From: Geodermatophilus sabuli
GTDB lineage: Bacteria; Actinomycetota; Actinomycetes; Mycobacteriales; Geodermatophilaceae
Length of the DNA stretch: 64,000 nucleotides
Reading direction: 5' to 3'
NCBI RefSeq assembly: GCF_010686765.1
Contig: NZ_JAAGWF010000010.1
Coordinates: forward strand, 124,001 to 188,000
Shown: in pieces, positions 35,406 through 44,189 of the stretch
Layout of the letters: the number at the start of each line of letters is the position of its first letter
Position numbering within the stretch: the stretch's first letter is position 1
Made by a program: the position numbers and the translations under genes
The notes under the pieces: model-generated
Databases searched by the model: none
Seen by the model: only the letters and a program-made list of their open reading frames with translations
What the model was told of the DNA's origin: nothing

Positions 35406-35984
35406 TCAGCGACCGGGCATGGCGGACGGGTAGGGGCCGCCGGCGAACCAGGCCTCCAGGGCGGGGCGGCGGGCGGCGTCGACCAGCTCGACCAGCGGAC
35501 CGGTCGGCAGCCGGTGGTAGACGAACCGGGCCGCGCCGCCGCTGCCGTCGTCGAAGGTGAGCACCCGGGGGTGTCCCGCGGCGACCAGCTCGTCCGACGC
35601 CGCGGCGAGGTCCTCGGCCCACACGCCGACGTGGTGCGCGGCCCCGGCCCCCGACGACGGCTGGACCGGCCGCTCCCACACCGTGCCCGGCACCGGCTCC
35701 AGCAGCTCCAGCCGGCACGGCCCGCTCCGGGAGTAGACGAACCGCAGCCGCGCGGTCAGCGGGCCGTCCGGGGTCACGACCGGCAGCTCGTGCTCCTCGA
35801 CCGGGGTCCAGGCGAGGCCGAGGACCGCGCTGAGATCGGCCATCGCCGCCTCGAGGTCCTCGACCACGAGGCCGGTGTGGAAGATCTCGCCGAACGACCG
35901 CATCGGCGCTCCCCGGTCCACGAGGGCCGGCGCGACGCCACCGACCGGGGCGTCGGTGTGCGGGGTGGGCGGGGCACCGGTCAT
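35406..35984 (-). CDS. VOC family protein (glyoxalase/epimerase-like)
   Basis: A 192-residue vicinal-oxygen-chelate protein. Two beta-alpha-beta-beta-beta modules are visible: FHTGLVVEDLEAAMADLSAV... and AHHVGVWAEDLAAASDEL..., with metal-ligand candidates His in FHTG, His in AHHVGVW and Glu in VELVD. This matches methylmalonyl-CoA epimerase-like or dioxygenase-like VOC proteins. AGGAAGGA precedes the ATG at 35984. Part of the nine-gene operon; isomerisation or ring cleavage of an intermediate is possible. Confidence 0.85.
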   Translation of the reverse strand: MTGAPPTPHTDAPVGGVAPALVDRGAPMRSFGEIFHTGLVVEDLEAAMADLSAVLGLAWTPVEEHELPVVTPDGPLTARLRFVYSRSGPCRLELLEPVPGTVWERPVQPSSGAGAAHHVGVWAEDLAAASDELVAAGHPRVLTFDDGSGGAARFVYHRLPTGPLVELVDAARRPALEAWFAGGPYPSAMPGR

Positions 35985-36039
35985 GACGGTCCTTCCTGGC
36001 GGGGGCCCGTCCCGCGTCGCGGGGACGGCGGGGACGTGG

Positions 36040-37059
36040 TCACGTCGGGGAGAGCTCGACGAGCACCTTGGCGGTGCCGGCCGGGTCGTCGTGTGCCTGG
36101 GCGAAGGCCGCCGCGACGTCGGCCAGGGGGAAGCGGTGGCTGACCATCCGCGCCGTCTCCGCGGGGAGCCGCGCGACGACGTCCACGGCCTCGCGGAAGA
36201 GCCCGGCGCGGGACCCGGTGACCCGGACACCCTCGAAGAGCAGCCGCGGGACCGGCACGCGCAGGTCCCCCTCCCCCAGCCCCACGACGACCACCGTCCC
36301 GCCCCGCCCGGCCAGCTCGACCGCGCCGTCCAGGGCCCGCGGCGAGCCGCTGGCCTCCACGACGGCCTCGGCCCCGGCGCCGCCGGTCCACTCCGCGACG
36401 GCGGCGGCCGGGGCGACGGTGGAGACGTCGACGGTGACGTCGGCACCCAGGGCCCGGGCCAGCTCCAGCCGAGCGGGCAGCACGTCGGTGACCAGCACGC
36501 CGACGCCGGCCACCCGGGCGCACAGGACGAGGCCGAGCCCGATCGGGCCGGCGCCCAGCACGACGAGGCGGTCCCCGGCCCGGACGCCGGAACGCTGCAG
36601 CGCCATCGCGGCGACCGAGACCGGTTCGACCAGCGCGGCGACGTCGGGCCCGACGCCGGGCACCGGGTGCAGGTGGTCGCCGGGCACGGCCATCAGGTCG
36701 GTGAGGCCTCCGGGGCGGGCCACCCCGTAGGCGGTGAAGGCGGCGCAGGCCGGCCACGCGCCGCGCCGGCACACCGCGCAGGCACCGCAGGGGAACGACG
36801 GGTCGACGGCGACGACGTCCCCCACCGCGAGGTGCGCCGCCGAGCCGTCGGCCGGGAGGTCGGTGACCACCGCGCCGATCTCGTGGCCCTGGCGCAGCGG
36901 GAACCCGACGCCGGCCCGCTCGCCGGCCCACATGTGCAGGTCCGTGCCGCACAGGCCGACGGCGGCCACGCGGACCAGCGCCTCCCCGGGCGCGGGCTCC
37001 GGCGGTGGCACGTCGCGCACCGCGATCGCGCACCGGTCGACGGTGACCGCCGCGCGCAC
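36040..37059 (-). CDS. zinc-dependent alcohol dehydrogenase (MDR family)
   Basis: A 339-residue medium-chain dehydrogenase. The catalytic zinc ligand Cys is in VGLCGTDLHMW, with GHEIGAV following; structural zinc cysteines are in FPCGACAVCRRGAWPAC. The cofactor motif VLGAGPIGLGLVL is seen, and the end resembles butanediol or threonine dehydrogenases. It is 13 bases from the flavoprotein gene upstream and 55 bases before the VOC gene. It probably oxidises a (diol-derived) alcohol in the pathway. Confidence 0.92.
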   Translation of the reverse strand: MRAAVTVDRCAIAVRDVPPPEPAPGEALVRVAAVGLCGTDLHMWAGERAGVGFPLRQGHEIGAVVTDLPADGSAAHLAVGDVVAVDPSFPCGACAVCRRGAWPACAAFTAYGVARPGGLTDLMAVPGDHLHPVPGVGPDVAALVEPVSVAAMALQRSGVRAGDRLVVLGAGPIGLGLVLCARVAGVGVLVTDVLPARLELARALGADVTVDVSTVAPAAAVAEWTGGAGAEAVVEASGSPRALDGAVELAGRGGTVVVVGLGEGDLRVPVPRLLFEGVRVTGSRAGLFREAVDVVARLPAETARMVSHRFPLADVAAAFAQAHDDPAGTAKVLVELSPT

Positions 37060-37072
37060 CGCCGGCCCCCGC

Positions 37073-38527
37073 TCAGGCGCCGGGCAGGTGGACCAGGGCG
37101 AGCTTGGTGTCCACCATGCTCGGCAGGTGGGCCCCCTGCACGGTCCCGTGGTCGCCGTCGTCGGTCGTGCCGCGGGCGGCGGCGCGGCCGGCGACCCGGC
37201 CCAGCGTGAAGCCGCCGGAGATCCGGATGCCGCCGAGGTCGGAGACCGGGTTGAGCCCGCCCACGGTGTCCCCGGCGGCGTACAGGCCGGGGATCGACCG
37301 GCCGTACACGTCGATGACCTGCATCGAGGTGGTGACGCGGAACCCGCCGGAGCAGAAGTTCACCCCGACCACCATCGGCACGGCGGTGAAGGGCGCGGTG
37401 GCGGCGGTCCGCCGGCCGGGCGGGAGCACCACGCGGCCGAAGGCGGGGTCGGTGGTCTCCCGGGTGTCGGCGAGCCAGGAGTTCCAGGTCCCGACCGTCC
37501 GCTCCAGGGCCTCGGCGGGCACGCCGATCACGCCGGCGAGCTCGGCCAGGGAGCCGGCGTGGACGGCCGGCTGCGGCATCTGGGCGACCAGCGCCCGCTT
37601 CTCCTCGGCGACGACGGCGTCGAAGACGTACCAGCCCCGTCGTCCGGGCTGGGCCAGCAGCGCGGCCACCCGGTCCTCGTACGGGCCCGCCTCGTCGTGG
37701 AACCGCTCGCCCGCCTCGTTGACCGCGATCGCGTCCTCGACCAGCGAGGACGAGACGATGACCAGCGGCGGGACGAAGGTCATGTTCACCAGGTCCCCGC
37801 CGGCCGCGGACCCCATGAGGTGGCCGTCCCCGCGGCAGGTGTCCACGCCCAGGTACGGCCCGCGGGCCAGGTGCTCGGGCATGTACCGCTGCCGCAGCAG
37901 GTGGTTGGACTGGTAGCCGCCGGTCGCGAGGACGACGCCGGTGCGGGCCCGGATCTCGACCGGCTGCGAGCTCCCGTCGGCGTCCCGCCGCTGCGCGAGC
38001 ACCCCGACCACGCGCCCGTCGCCGTCGGTGCGCAGCCGGGTGGCCGTCGTCCGGTAGAGGGCGGTCACCGAGGGCAGCTCGAAGTCGGCGGAGAAGGCCC
38101 GCAGGAACATCCAGGGGTCCTCGACGGCGGCCATGCGGTCGATCGTGTGCTGCGCGGGCCGCGGGATGAACCGGCTGAACCGGACCCCGCGCGCGGTCAG
38201 CAGGTCGTAGGTCTCGGCGCTCTCCCGGGCGAACAGGCGGACCAGGTCCTCGTCCCACACCAGCCCGTAGTCGTCCTCGGCCAGCTCGACCATGTGGGCG
38301 GCGTCCCGGACGAAGGTGTCCTCGTCGTCGACGATGCCCTGCTCGGCCTGCATCGCCGAGTTGACGAAGGCCAGGTAGCCGGTGGACCAGACGCAGTTGC
38401 CACCGATGTGGTCCAGGGCCTCCACCGCCACCACGGAGGCACCCTCGGCCGCGGCCGCCGCCACCGCGGCCATGCCGCCGGGGCCGGCACCGAGGACGAC
38501 GACGTCGGCCTCCAGCTGCTCGGTCAC
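37073..38527 (-). CDS. FAD-dependent oxidoreductase, FAD_binding_2 type
   Basis: A 484-residue flavoprotein: FAD motif VVVLGAGPGGMAAVAAAAAEG, then VVAVEALDHIGGNC, and the C-terminal GLYAAGDTVGGLNP with GGIRISGGFTLGRVAG. These match fumarate reductase / 3-ketosteroid dehydrogenase-like proteins, which dehydrogenate or reduce bonds alpha,beta to a carbonyl. The GTG overlaps the FAD-subunit gene's stop (GTGA). Similar in class to the flavoprotein at 22.1-23.6 kb. Confidence 0.9.
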   Translation of the reverse strand: MTEQLEADVVVLGAGPGGMAAVAAAAAEGASVVAVEALDHIGGNCVWSTGYLAFVNSAMQAEQGIVDDEDTFVRDAAHMVELAEDDYGLVWDEDLVRLFARESAETYDLLTARGVRFSRFIPRPAQHTIDRMAAVEDPWMFLRAFSADFELPSVTALYRTTATRLRTDGDGRVVGVLAQRRDADGSSQPVEIRARTGVVLATGGYQSNHLLRQRYMPEHLARGPYLGVDTCRGDGHLMGSAAGGDLVNMTFVPPLVIVSSSLVEDAIAVNEAGERFHDEAGPYEDRVAALLAQPGRRGWYVFDAVVAEEKRALVAQMPQPAVHAGSLAELAGVIGVPAEALERTVGTWNSWLADTRETTDPAFGRVVLPPGRRTAATAPFTAVPMVVGVNFCSGGFRVTTSMQVIDVYGRSIPGLYAAGDTVGGLNPVSDLGGIRISGGFTLGRVAGRAAARGTTDDGDHGTVQGAHLPSMVDTKLALVHLPGA

Positions 38528-39357
38528 GACCCGGCGCCCGCCGTGGTCAGCGCCTTGGCGGTGAGCACCTGCGCGAGGTGCGCCCGGTAGGCGGAGTCGC
38601 CCCGCAGGTCCGACGGCGGCGCGGCGCCCTCGGCGGCGTGCCCCGCGGCCTCCGGGACGGCGGCGCCGGAGCGCAGGGCGTCCTCGACCGGCGACGCCCG
38701 CCACGGCACCGGCGCCATGTTGACCAGCCCGACGGCGTGCTCCCCGTCGGCGGTCTCCTGGACGGCGACGCCGACGGTGGCCCAGTCCTGGCTGCGCTGG
38801 CGGAACTTCTCGAACGCCCACCGGCGCCCCGGCAGCGCCGGCACCACGATCTCGACCAGCACCTCGTCGAGGCCGCAGGCGGTCTCCCAGAAGTCGACGA
38901 AGAACTCCGCCGCCGAGAGCTCCCGCTCGCCGGCCGGACCGCGCAGCACGAGGGTCGCGTCGAGGGTCACCAGGACCGCGGGGATGTCGGCCGCCGGGTC
39001 GCCGTGGACGACGGTCCCCCCGACGGTGGCACGGGCCCGCACCTGCCGGTCGCCGACCGAGGCGGCCGCCGCGGCCAGCAGCGGGACCTGCTCGCGCACC
39101 ACCGGGGACAGCTCCAGGTCGCGGATGCGCAGCCCGGCACCGAGCCGCAGGTGGCCGTCGGACGGGCGCAGCGTGCGCAGCTCCGGCAACCGGCTGATGT
39201 CGACCAGCACCGAGGGCGCGGCCAGCCGGAACTTCATGAGCGGGATCAGCGAGTGCCCGCCGGCCAGCAGCTTGGCCTCGTCGCCGTGCTCGCCGAGCAG
39301 CCGCAGGGCGTCCTCGAGCGAGGACGCCGCCACGTAGTCGAACTCGGCGGGGATCAC
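38524..39357 (-). CDS. molybdenum hydroxylase FAD-binding (medium) subunit
   Basis: A 277-residue CoxM/CutM-like subunit. It carries the FAD-binding AGGHSLIPLMKFRLA (AGGxSL) and TVGGTVVHGDPAADIP motif, then the CO_deh_flav_C domain (VPALPGRRWAFEKFRQR). It should carry electrons from the 2Fe-2S subunit to an acceptor. Its GTG overlaps the small-subunit stop. Order in the operon is large, small, medium. Confidence 0.93.
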   Translation of the reverse strand: MIPAEFDYVAASSLEDALRLLGEHGDEAKLLAGGHSLIPLMKFRLAAPSVLVDISRLPELRTLRPSDGHLRLGAGLRIRDLELSPVVREQVPLLAAAAASVGDRQVRARATVGGTVVHGDPAADIPAVLVTLDATLVLRGPAGERELSAAEFFVDFWETACGLDEVLVEIVVPALPGRRWAFEKFRQRSQDWATVGVAVQETADGEHAVGLVNMAPVPWRASPVEDALRSGAAVPEAAGHAAEGAAPPSDLRGDSAYRAHLAQVLTAKALTTAGAGS

Positions 39358-39872
39358 GGCGTCCCCGCCTCGGTGCGCGAGCGGTGCGCCTCCGCCACGG
39401 CGCCGGGGCCACCGTGGTCGGCCGCCCACCGGACCGACTCGACGATCATCTGGTAGCCGGTGCAGCGGCAGAGGTTGCCCTCCAGCCCCTCCCGGATCTC
39501 CTCGGGCGAGGGGTCCGGCCGGTCGAGCAGCAGCCCCGTCGCCGAGACCACCATGCCCGGCGTGCAGTAGCCGCACTGCAGCCCGTGGCACTGGCGGAAG
39601 CCCTCCTGCACCGGCGTGAGCTGCCCGTCCTGGGCCAGGCCCTCGACGGTCAGGACCTCCCCGCCGTCGGCGGCGACGGTGAACACCGTGCAGGACTTCA
39701 CCGCCACGCCGTCGAGCAGGACGGTGCAGGCGCCGCAGTTGGAGGTGTCGCAGCCGACGTGGGTGCCGGTGAGCCCGAGCGTCTCGCGGAGGTGGTGGAC
39801 CAGCAGTTGCCGCGACTCCACGGTGTGCCGGTTGACCACCCCGTTCACGCGGAGCGTCACGTCGTGCCTCAT
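39354..39872 (-). CDS. molybdenum hydroxylase 2Fe-2S (small) subunit
   Basis: A 172-residue CoxS-like subunit with two [2Fe-2S] clusters. The plant-type cluster is bound by Cys41, Cys46, Cys49 and Cys61; the helical cluster by Cys100, Cys103, Cys135 and Cys137 (CGYCTPGMV and LCRCTGYQ). It overlaps the large-subunit stop by four bases (ATGA) and the medium-subunit start by four (GTGA). Confidence 0.96.
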   Translation of the reverse strand: MRHDVTLRVNGVVNRHTVESRQLLVHHLRETLGLTGTHVGCDTSNCGACTVLLDGVAVKSCTVFTVAADGGEVLTVEGLAQDGQLTPVQEGFRQCHGLQCGYCTPGMVVSATGLLLDRPDPSPEEIREGLEGNLCRCTGYQMIVESVRWAADHGGPGAVAEAHRSRTEAGTP

Positions 39873-42322
39873 GGGGTGACCTTCCAGGTGTCGTCGCCGT
39901 CCGCCGGCGGGGTCGGCATGCCGTCCGGGGGTGGGGGCGCGGCCGGGTCGGGCCGCATCGCCTCGGGCGGGGGTCCGGTCCCGTCGCTCGCCGCGGCGGC
40001 GCGGCCCTCCTCGGCGGCGCGCATCGCCGTCCAGACCCGGAAGGGGGTCAGCGGCATGTCGAGGTCGCGGACGCCGAGGTGCGACAGCGCGTCCACGACG
40101 GCGTTGACCACGGCCTGCGGCGCGGCCGTCGCCCCGGACTCGCCGAGCCCCTTGGCCCCCAGCGGGTTGAAGCTGGTCCTGACCTCGACGTGGTGGGTCT
40201 CCATGCCGGGGACGTCGGGCGCACCGGGGACCTGGTAGTCGATGAGGGACGACGTGACCGGCTGCCCCTCGCCGTCGTAGACGACCTCCTCGAGCAGCGC
40301 CTGGGCGATGCCCTGCGCGAGTCCGCCCTCCACCTGGCCGCGCGCGGTCAGCGGGTTGATGACCGTGCCGCAGTCGTCGACCGCGACGTAGCGCAGCACG
40401 CTGACCTGGCCGGTGGCACGGTCGACCTCCACCACGCAGGCGTGCGCCCCGCTGGGGTAGCTGAGGTTGGTCGGCTCGTAGTAGTCCATCACCTGCAGCC
40501 CGATCTCCATCCCCTCGGGCAGCTTGTGCGGCTTGTACGCGGTGAGCGCGACCTCGGCGACCGTGACCTCGGCGCCCGGCGTCCCCCGGACGGCGAACCG
40601 CTCGCCGTCCTGCTCGATGTCGTCCTCGCTGGCCTCCAGCAGGTGGGCGGCGATCTGCAGGAGCTTCTGGCGCACCTTGTCGCTGGAGCGCTGCACCGCG
40701 GGGCCGCAGACCGGGATCGCCCGGCTGCCCATGGTGCCGATCCCCTCCTGGATGGTCTGGGTGTCGCCGTGGCGCACCGTGATCCGCTCCATCGGGATCC
40801 CGCCCAGGGCGTCGGAGGCGATCTGCGCGAACGCCGTCTCGTGGCCCTGGCCGTGCGGGCTGGTGCCGACCGAGACGACCACGGAGCCGTCCGGGTTCAT
40901 CCGCACGGTGGAGGACTCCCACCCGCCGATGTAGCCGAACTGCTCGAACAGCGGGGACGGCCCGAAGCCGCCCATCTCGACGAAGGTCGAGAACCCGATG
41001 CCGAGCAGCGGCCGCTGCGGGTCCCGGCGGCGCTCCTCGGCCTCCCGCTTGAGCGCCTCGTAGTCCAGGTGCTCCAGCAGGGTGTCCAGCAGCCGCGGGT
41101 AGTCGCTCTCGTCGTAGACGATGCCCGGCCACTGGGTGGCGAAGGGCATCTCGCCGGGCTGGATGAGGTTCACCCGGCGCACGTCGACCGGGTCGCGGCC
41201 GAGCTCGTCGGCGACCACGTCGACGACCCGCTCGATCAGGTAAGCCGCCTCGGGCCGGCCCGCGCCCCGGTAGGCGGCGACGGGCGTGGTGTTCGTCGTG
41301 ACGCTGCGGAAGGAGGCGGCGATCGTGCCGACCTTGTAGCAGCCGCCGGACATGAAGATGGTCAGCGTCGGCAGGCCCGCCCCGGTGGCGTCCGGCCAGG
41401 CCCCGCAGTCCTGCACGATGGCCACCCGCATCGCCAGCAGCCGGCCCTCGTCGTCGAAGCCGACGTCGATGTCCTGCAGCTGGGCCCGGCCGTGGGTCAT
41501 CGAGACGAGGTTCTCGCTCCGGGTCTCGACGAACTTGACCGGCCGGCCCAGCCGCCGGGACAGCTCCGCGGTGAGGATGAACTCCGGGTAGAAGCTCGCC
41601 TTGGCCCCGAAGCCGCCGCCCACGTCGGGGGCGACCACGCGGACCTCGTGCTGCGGCAGGCCGAACATCACCGCCAGCTCGTTGCGCACCGGGTGCGGCG
41701 CCTGCACCGTCGCGTACAGCGTGAGGCCGGTGCTGTCCCAGCTGGCGACGCAGCCACCCGGCTCGATCGGCACGGCGGCCAGGCGCTGGTTGCGGATGCG
41801 CAGGCTGGTGCGGTGCGGGGCGGCGGCCAGCTCGGCCTCGGCGTCACCCTCGGTCAGGGGCTGGTCCATGACGACGTTGCTGGCCTGCCCGGGCACGATC
41901 GGCGCGGCGCCCTCGGCCATGGCCTGCTCGATGGTGGCCAGCACGGGCAGCGGCTCGTAGTCCACGACCACGGCGGCCGCGGCGTCCGCCGCCAGGTACC
42001 GGTCCTGCGCGGCGACGACGGCGACGGGCTCCCCGACGAAGCGGACGGTGTCCGACGCCAGGCACGGCCGCTCCATCCCGGGGATGGACCGGGTGGCCGG
42101 CAGCCCCTCGAGGTCGGCCGCCGTCCACACCCCGAGGACGCCGGGCAGCTGCCGCGCGGCCTCCGTGTCGATGGCGGTGACCCGGGCGTGCGCCTGGTGG
42201 CTGCGGACGAAGGCCATGGAAACCGCGCCCGGCAGCTGGATGTCGTCGACGTAGCGGCCGCGCCCGGTCAGCAGGGCGGGGTCCTCCTTGCGGACGACGG
42301 TGGCCCCGACCATCGACGCCAT
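39869..42322 (-). CDS. molybdenum hydroxylase large (molybdopterin-binding) subunit, form II CoxL-like
   Basis: An 817-residue xanthine dehydrogenase-family large subunit. It has an N-terminal Ald_Xan_dh_C domain (LLTGRGRYVDDIQLPGAV) and MoCo-binding motifs GGGFGAK (about 235-241), active-loop AYRGAGRPE (about 350-358) and the C-terminal GLGESG with the catalytic Glu. The loop AYRGAGR marks form II; true CO dehydrogenases have AYRCSFR, so CO oxidation is unlikely. Hydroxylation of an aldehyde or N-heterocycle is more plausible. The last 60 residues are proline- and acid-rich and not conserved. Starts within the SDR stop (TGATG). Confidence 0.94.
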   Translation of the reverse strand: MASMVGATVVRKEDPALLTGRGRYVDDIQLPGAVSMAFVRSHQAHARVTAIDTEAARQLPGVLGVWTAADLEGLPATRSIPGMERPCLASDTVRFVGEPVAVVAAQDRYLAADAAAAVVVDYEPLPVLATIEQAMAEGAAPIVPGQASNVVMDQPLTEGDAEAELAAAPHRTSLRIRNQRLAAVPIEPGGCVASWDSTGLTLYATVQAPHPVRNELAVMFGLPQHEVRVVAPDVGGGFGAKASFYPEFILTAELSRRLGRPVKFVETRSENLVSMTHGRAQLQDIDVGFDDEGRLLAMRVAIVQDCGAWPDATGAGLPTLTIFMSGGCYKVGTIAASFRSVTTNTTPVAAYRGAGRPEAAYLIERVVDVVADELGRDPVDVRRVNLIQPGEMPFATQWPGIVYDESDYPRLLDTLLEHLDYEALKREAEERRRDPQRPLLGIGFSTFVEMGGFGPSPLFEQFGYIGGWESSTVRMNPDGSVVVSVGTSPHGQGHETAFAQIASDALGGIPMERITVRHGDTQTIQEGIGTMGSRAIPVCGPAVQRSSDKVRQKLLQIAAHLLEASEDDIEQDGERFAVRGTPGAEVTVAEVALTAYKPHKLPEGMEIGLQVMDYYEPTNLSYPSGAHACVVEVDRATGQVSVLRYVAVDDCGTVINPLTARGQVEGGLAQGIAQALLEEVVYDGEGQPVTSSLIDYQVPGAPDVPGMETHHVEVRTSFNPLGAKGLGESGATAAPQAVVNAVVDALSHLGVRDLDMPLTPFRVWTAMRAAEEGRAAAASDGTGPPPEAMRPDPAAPPPPDGMPTPPADGDDTWKVTP

Positions 42323-43164
42323 CAGCGGGTCGCCTGGCCGCAGTCGACGTGCAGCACGTGGCCGGTGACCATCCGGGCGTTGTCCGAGGCGAGGAAGAGC
42401 ACCGCGTCGGTGATGTCCTGCGCCTGCGCCCGCCAGTGCTCCCCGGGGAGGTTGCCCTGGGCGGAGAAGACCTCGAAGGCCTCGTCCGGGTCCATCCCCA
42501 TGGCGCCCGACAGCCCGGTGACCATCCCCGAGCCGTGCCGGTCGGGCCCCGGCTTGATCGTCGCCGGGGCGATCGCGTTGACGTTGATGTCGAACTCGGC
42601 GAGCTCGGTGGCCCAGGACCGCGTCAGCCCGACCACGCCGTGCTTGCTGGCCACGTAGTGCGACAGCATCGCGTGCCCGCTGCCGATGACCGCGGACGAG
42701 ATGTTGATGATCTTGCCCGCCCGGCGGCCGATCATCTGCGGCACGACGAACTTCGCGACGTGCATCGGCCCCTTGAGGTTGGTGTCGATGACCGCGTCGA
42801 GCGTCGCCGCGCTCATGTCGTGGATGGTGTCCAGTGCGGCCATGCCCGCGTTGTTGACCAGCACGTCGATCCGCCCGAACTCCGCCAGCGCGGCCTCGAC
42901 GGCGGCCTGCACCTCGGCCTCGTCCCGGACGTCGGCGGTGAGGCCGAGCGCCCGGCGGCCGTGCTCCTCGACCTGCTTCACCGTCAGCGCCAGGTCGTCG
43001 GCCGAGGCGGTGTCGTACAGCCCCTCGATGGGCCGGCAGATGTCGACGGCCGCCACGTCGCACCCGGCGCGGGCGAACTCCCGCGCGTGGTTGGCCCCCT
43101 GACCCCGTCCGGCCCCCGTGATGAGGACGACCTTGCCCTCGAGCCCGCGTAGTTCGACGCCCAT
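42322..43164 (-). CDS. mycofactocin-type (carveol dehydrogenase-like) SDR oxidoreductase
   Basis: A 280-residue SDR. The cofactor segment TGAGRGQGANHAREFA with AGCDVAAVDIC matches the G-x-x-x-G-Q-G...D-I-C pattern of mycofactocin-coupled SDRs, which hold NAD tightly and pass electrons to the peptide-derived cofactor mycofactocin. Catalytic Ser and Tyr-x3-Lys lie in NISSAV and YVASKHG. Carveol dehydrogenase belongs to this group. GAGGTGG precedes the ATG. First gene of the nine-gene operon, divergent from the epoxide-hydrolase-like gene, with an operator between them. The mft genes are not in the window. Confidence 0.88.
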   Translation of the reverse strand: MGVELRGLEGKVVLITGAGRGQGANHAREFARAGCDVAAVDICRPIEGLYDTASADDLALTVKQVEEHGRRALGLTADVRDEAEVQAAVEAALAEFGRIDVLVNNAGMAALDTIHDMSAATLDAVIDTNLKGPMHVAKFVVPQMIGRRAGKIINISSAVIGSGHAMLSHYVASKHGVVGLTRSWATELAEFDINVNAIAPATIKPGPDRHGSGMVTGLSGAMGMDPDEAFEVFSAQGNLPGEHWRAQAQDITDAVLFLASDNARMVTGHVLHVDCGQATR

Positions 43165-43252
43165 GTGCCCACCTCGTTGTGTGACCCAGCCGACAGCGTG
43201 CAGGGCCTTCCTACGGCACGGCCCGAGGTCCGGGCAACGGCTTGTCGCACTA

Positions 43253-43272
43253 GTCGTTGGTGTGGTAACGAC
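43253..43272. promoter_or_regulatory. 20-base inverted-repeat operator
   Basis: GTCGTTG-GTGTGG-TAACGAC, with perfect six-base arms GTCGTT/AACGAC. It lies between the divergent SDR operon (start 43164) and the epoxide-hydrolase-like gene (start 43308). I cannot make out convincing -35 and -10 elements here. Confidence 0.6.
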
Positions 43273-43307
43273 TGCAGCACGAGCACATCCGGCGGCCGAG
43301 GAGTGGC

Positions 43308-44189
43308 ATGGACGACGTCGACCCGGCAGCCGCCCTCGCCGGACTCCGCGACCGGGCCGCGATCGCCGACGTGCTGGCCGCGTTCTGCGAGCGGGTCGAC
43401 GAGTACGACATCGCCGGCCTGGACACGGTCTTCACCGCCGACTGCGCCACCGACTACGGGCCCGGCCGGGGCGGCCCCGTCTCGGGGCTGGCGGCCGTCC
43501 AGGCCCGGATCGGCCGGGGGCAGGCCGAGTTCCGCCGCACCCACCACCAGCTGGGCCAGAGCCGGGTGCGCCTCGACGGCGACACCGCCGAGGCCGCCAC
43601 CTACGTGACCGCCACCCACGAGCACCGGGACGGCGCGCGCTCGCGGGTGCACCTGCGCTACCTCGACCGGCTGCGGCGGACCCCCGCCGGGTGGCGGATC
43701 GCCGCGCGCACGGTGGCCGCGACGGTCGTCGAGGGGATGCCGGGCACCGCCTGGGTCTGGGTGCCGCGGGGCGAGCCGGGACCCGCCGGCTCGGTCGCCG
43801 CCGCCGTCCGGCGCTTCCTGGACGCGGTGGAGAGCCGGGACCCCGACGCGGTCGCCGCCTGCTTCACGGTCGACGCCCGCTACGCCAACGTGCCGCACCC
43901 GCCCGCCGTGGGCCCGGCCGCCATCCGGTCGGTCTTCGCCCGCATCCTGTCGCGGTGCGAGCGGGTCCGCTGGGACGTGGTCAGCACCGCCGCCGACGGG
44001 GACCGCGCCTGGCTGGAGCGGGTCGACCGGTTCTGGATCGGCGGAAGGGAGTACGCCATCGAGTGCAACGGCGTCTACACCGTGGACCCGGCGAGCGGGC
44101 TGCTGGCCGAGGTGCGCGACTACGTCGACCTCGCCACCTGGCGCGAGCGGCTCGGCGACGTGCTGGACCGGCCGGACGCGGCGCCGTGA
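43308..44189 (+). CDS. SnoaL-like domain fused to limonene-1,2-epoxide hydrolase-like domain
   Basis: A 293-residue protein with two NTF2-like folds. Residues 1-140 are SnoaL_4-like (RAAIADVLAAFCERVDEYD). Residues 163-285 resemble limonene-1,2-epoxide hydrolase; that enzyme's five catalytic residues have counterparts here: Tyr192 and Asn194 (Y-A-N), Arg238 and Asp240 (R-V-D), and Asp271 (V-R-D-Y). An epoxide-opening reaction is therefore a strong prediction. Usual hydrolases of this type are single-domain and about 150 residues. It overlaps the next luciferase-like gene by four bases and diverges from the carveol-type SDR. The role of the N-terminal domain is unknown. Confidence 0.85.
   Translation: MDDVDPAAALAGLRDRAAIADVLAAFCERVDEYDIAGLDTVFTADCATDYGPGRGGPVSGLAAVQARIGRGQAEFRRTHHQLGQSRVRLDGDTAEAATYVTATHEHRDGARSRVHLRYLDRLRRTPAGWRIAARTVAATVVEGMPGTAWVWVPRGEPGPAGSVAAAVRRFLDAVESRDPDAVAACFTVDARYANVPHPPAVGPAAIRSVFARILSRCERVRWDVVSTAADGDRAWLERVDRFWIGGREYAIECNGVYTVDPASGLLAEVRDYVDLATWRERLGDVLDRPDAAP

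Noticed and set aside
39869-42322. Annotation as carbon monoxide dehydrogenase
   Set aside because: The active-site loop is AYRGAGR (form II), not AYRCSFR of true CO dehydrogenases.
40079-42658. A long plus-strand open frame opposite the molybdenum hydroxylase large subunit
   Set aside because: The opposite strand has clear molybdopterin-binding motifs; this frame has none and is rich in Gly, Asp, His and Val as expected for a shadow.
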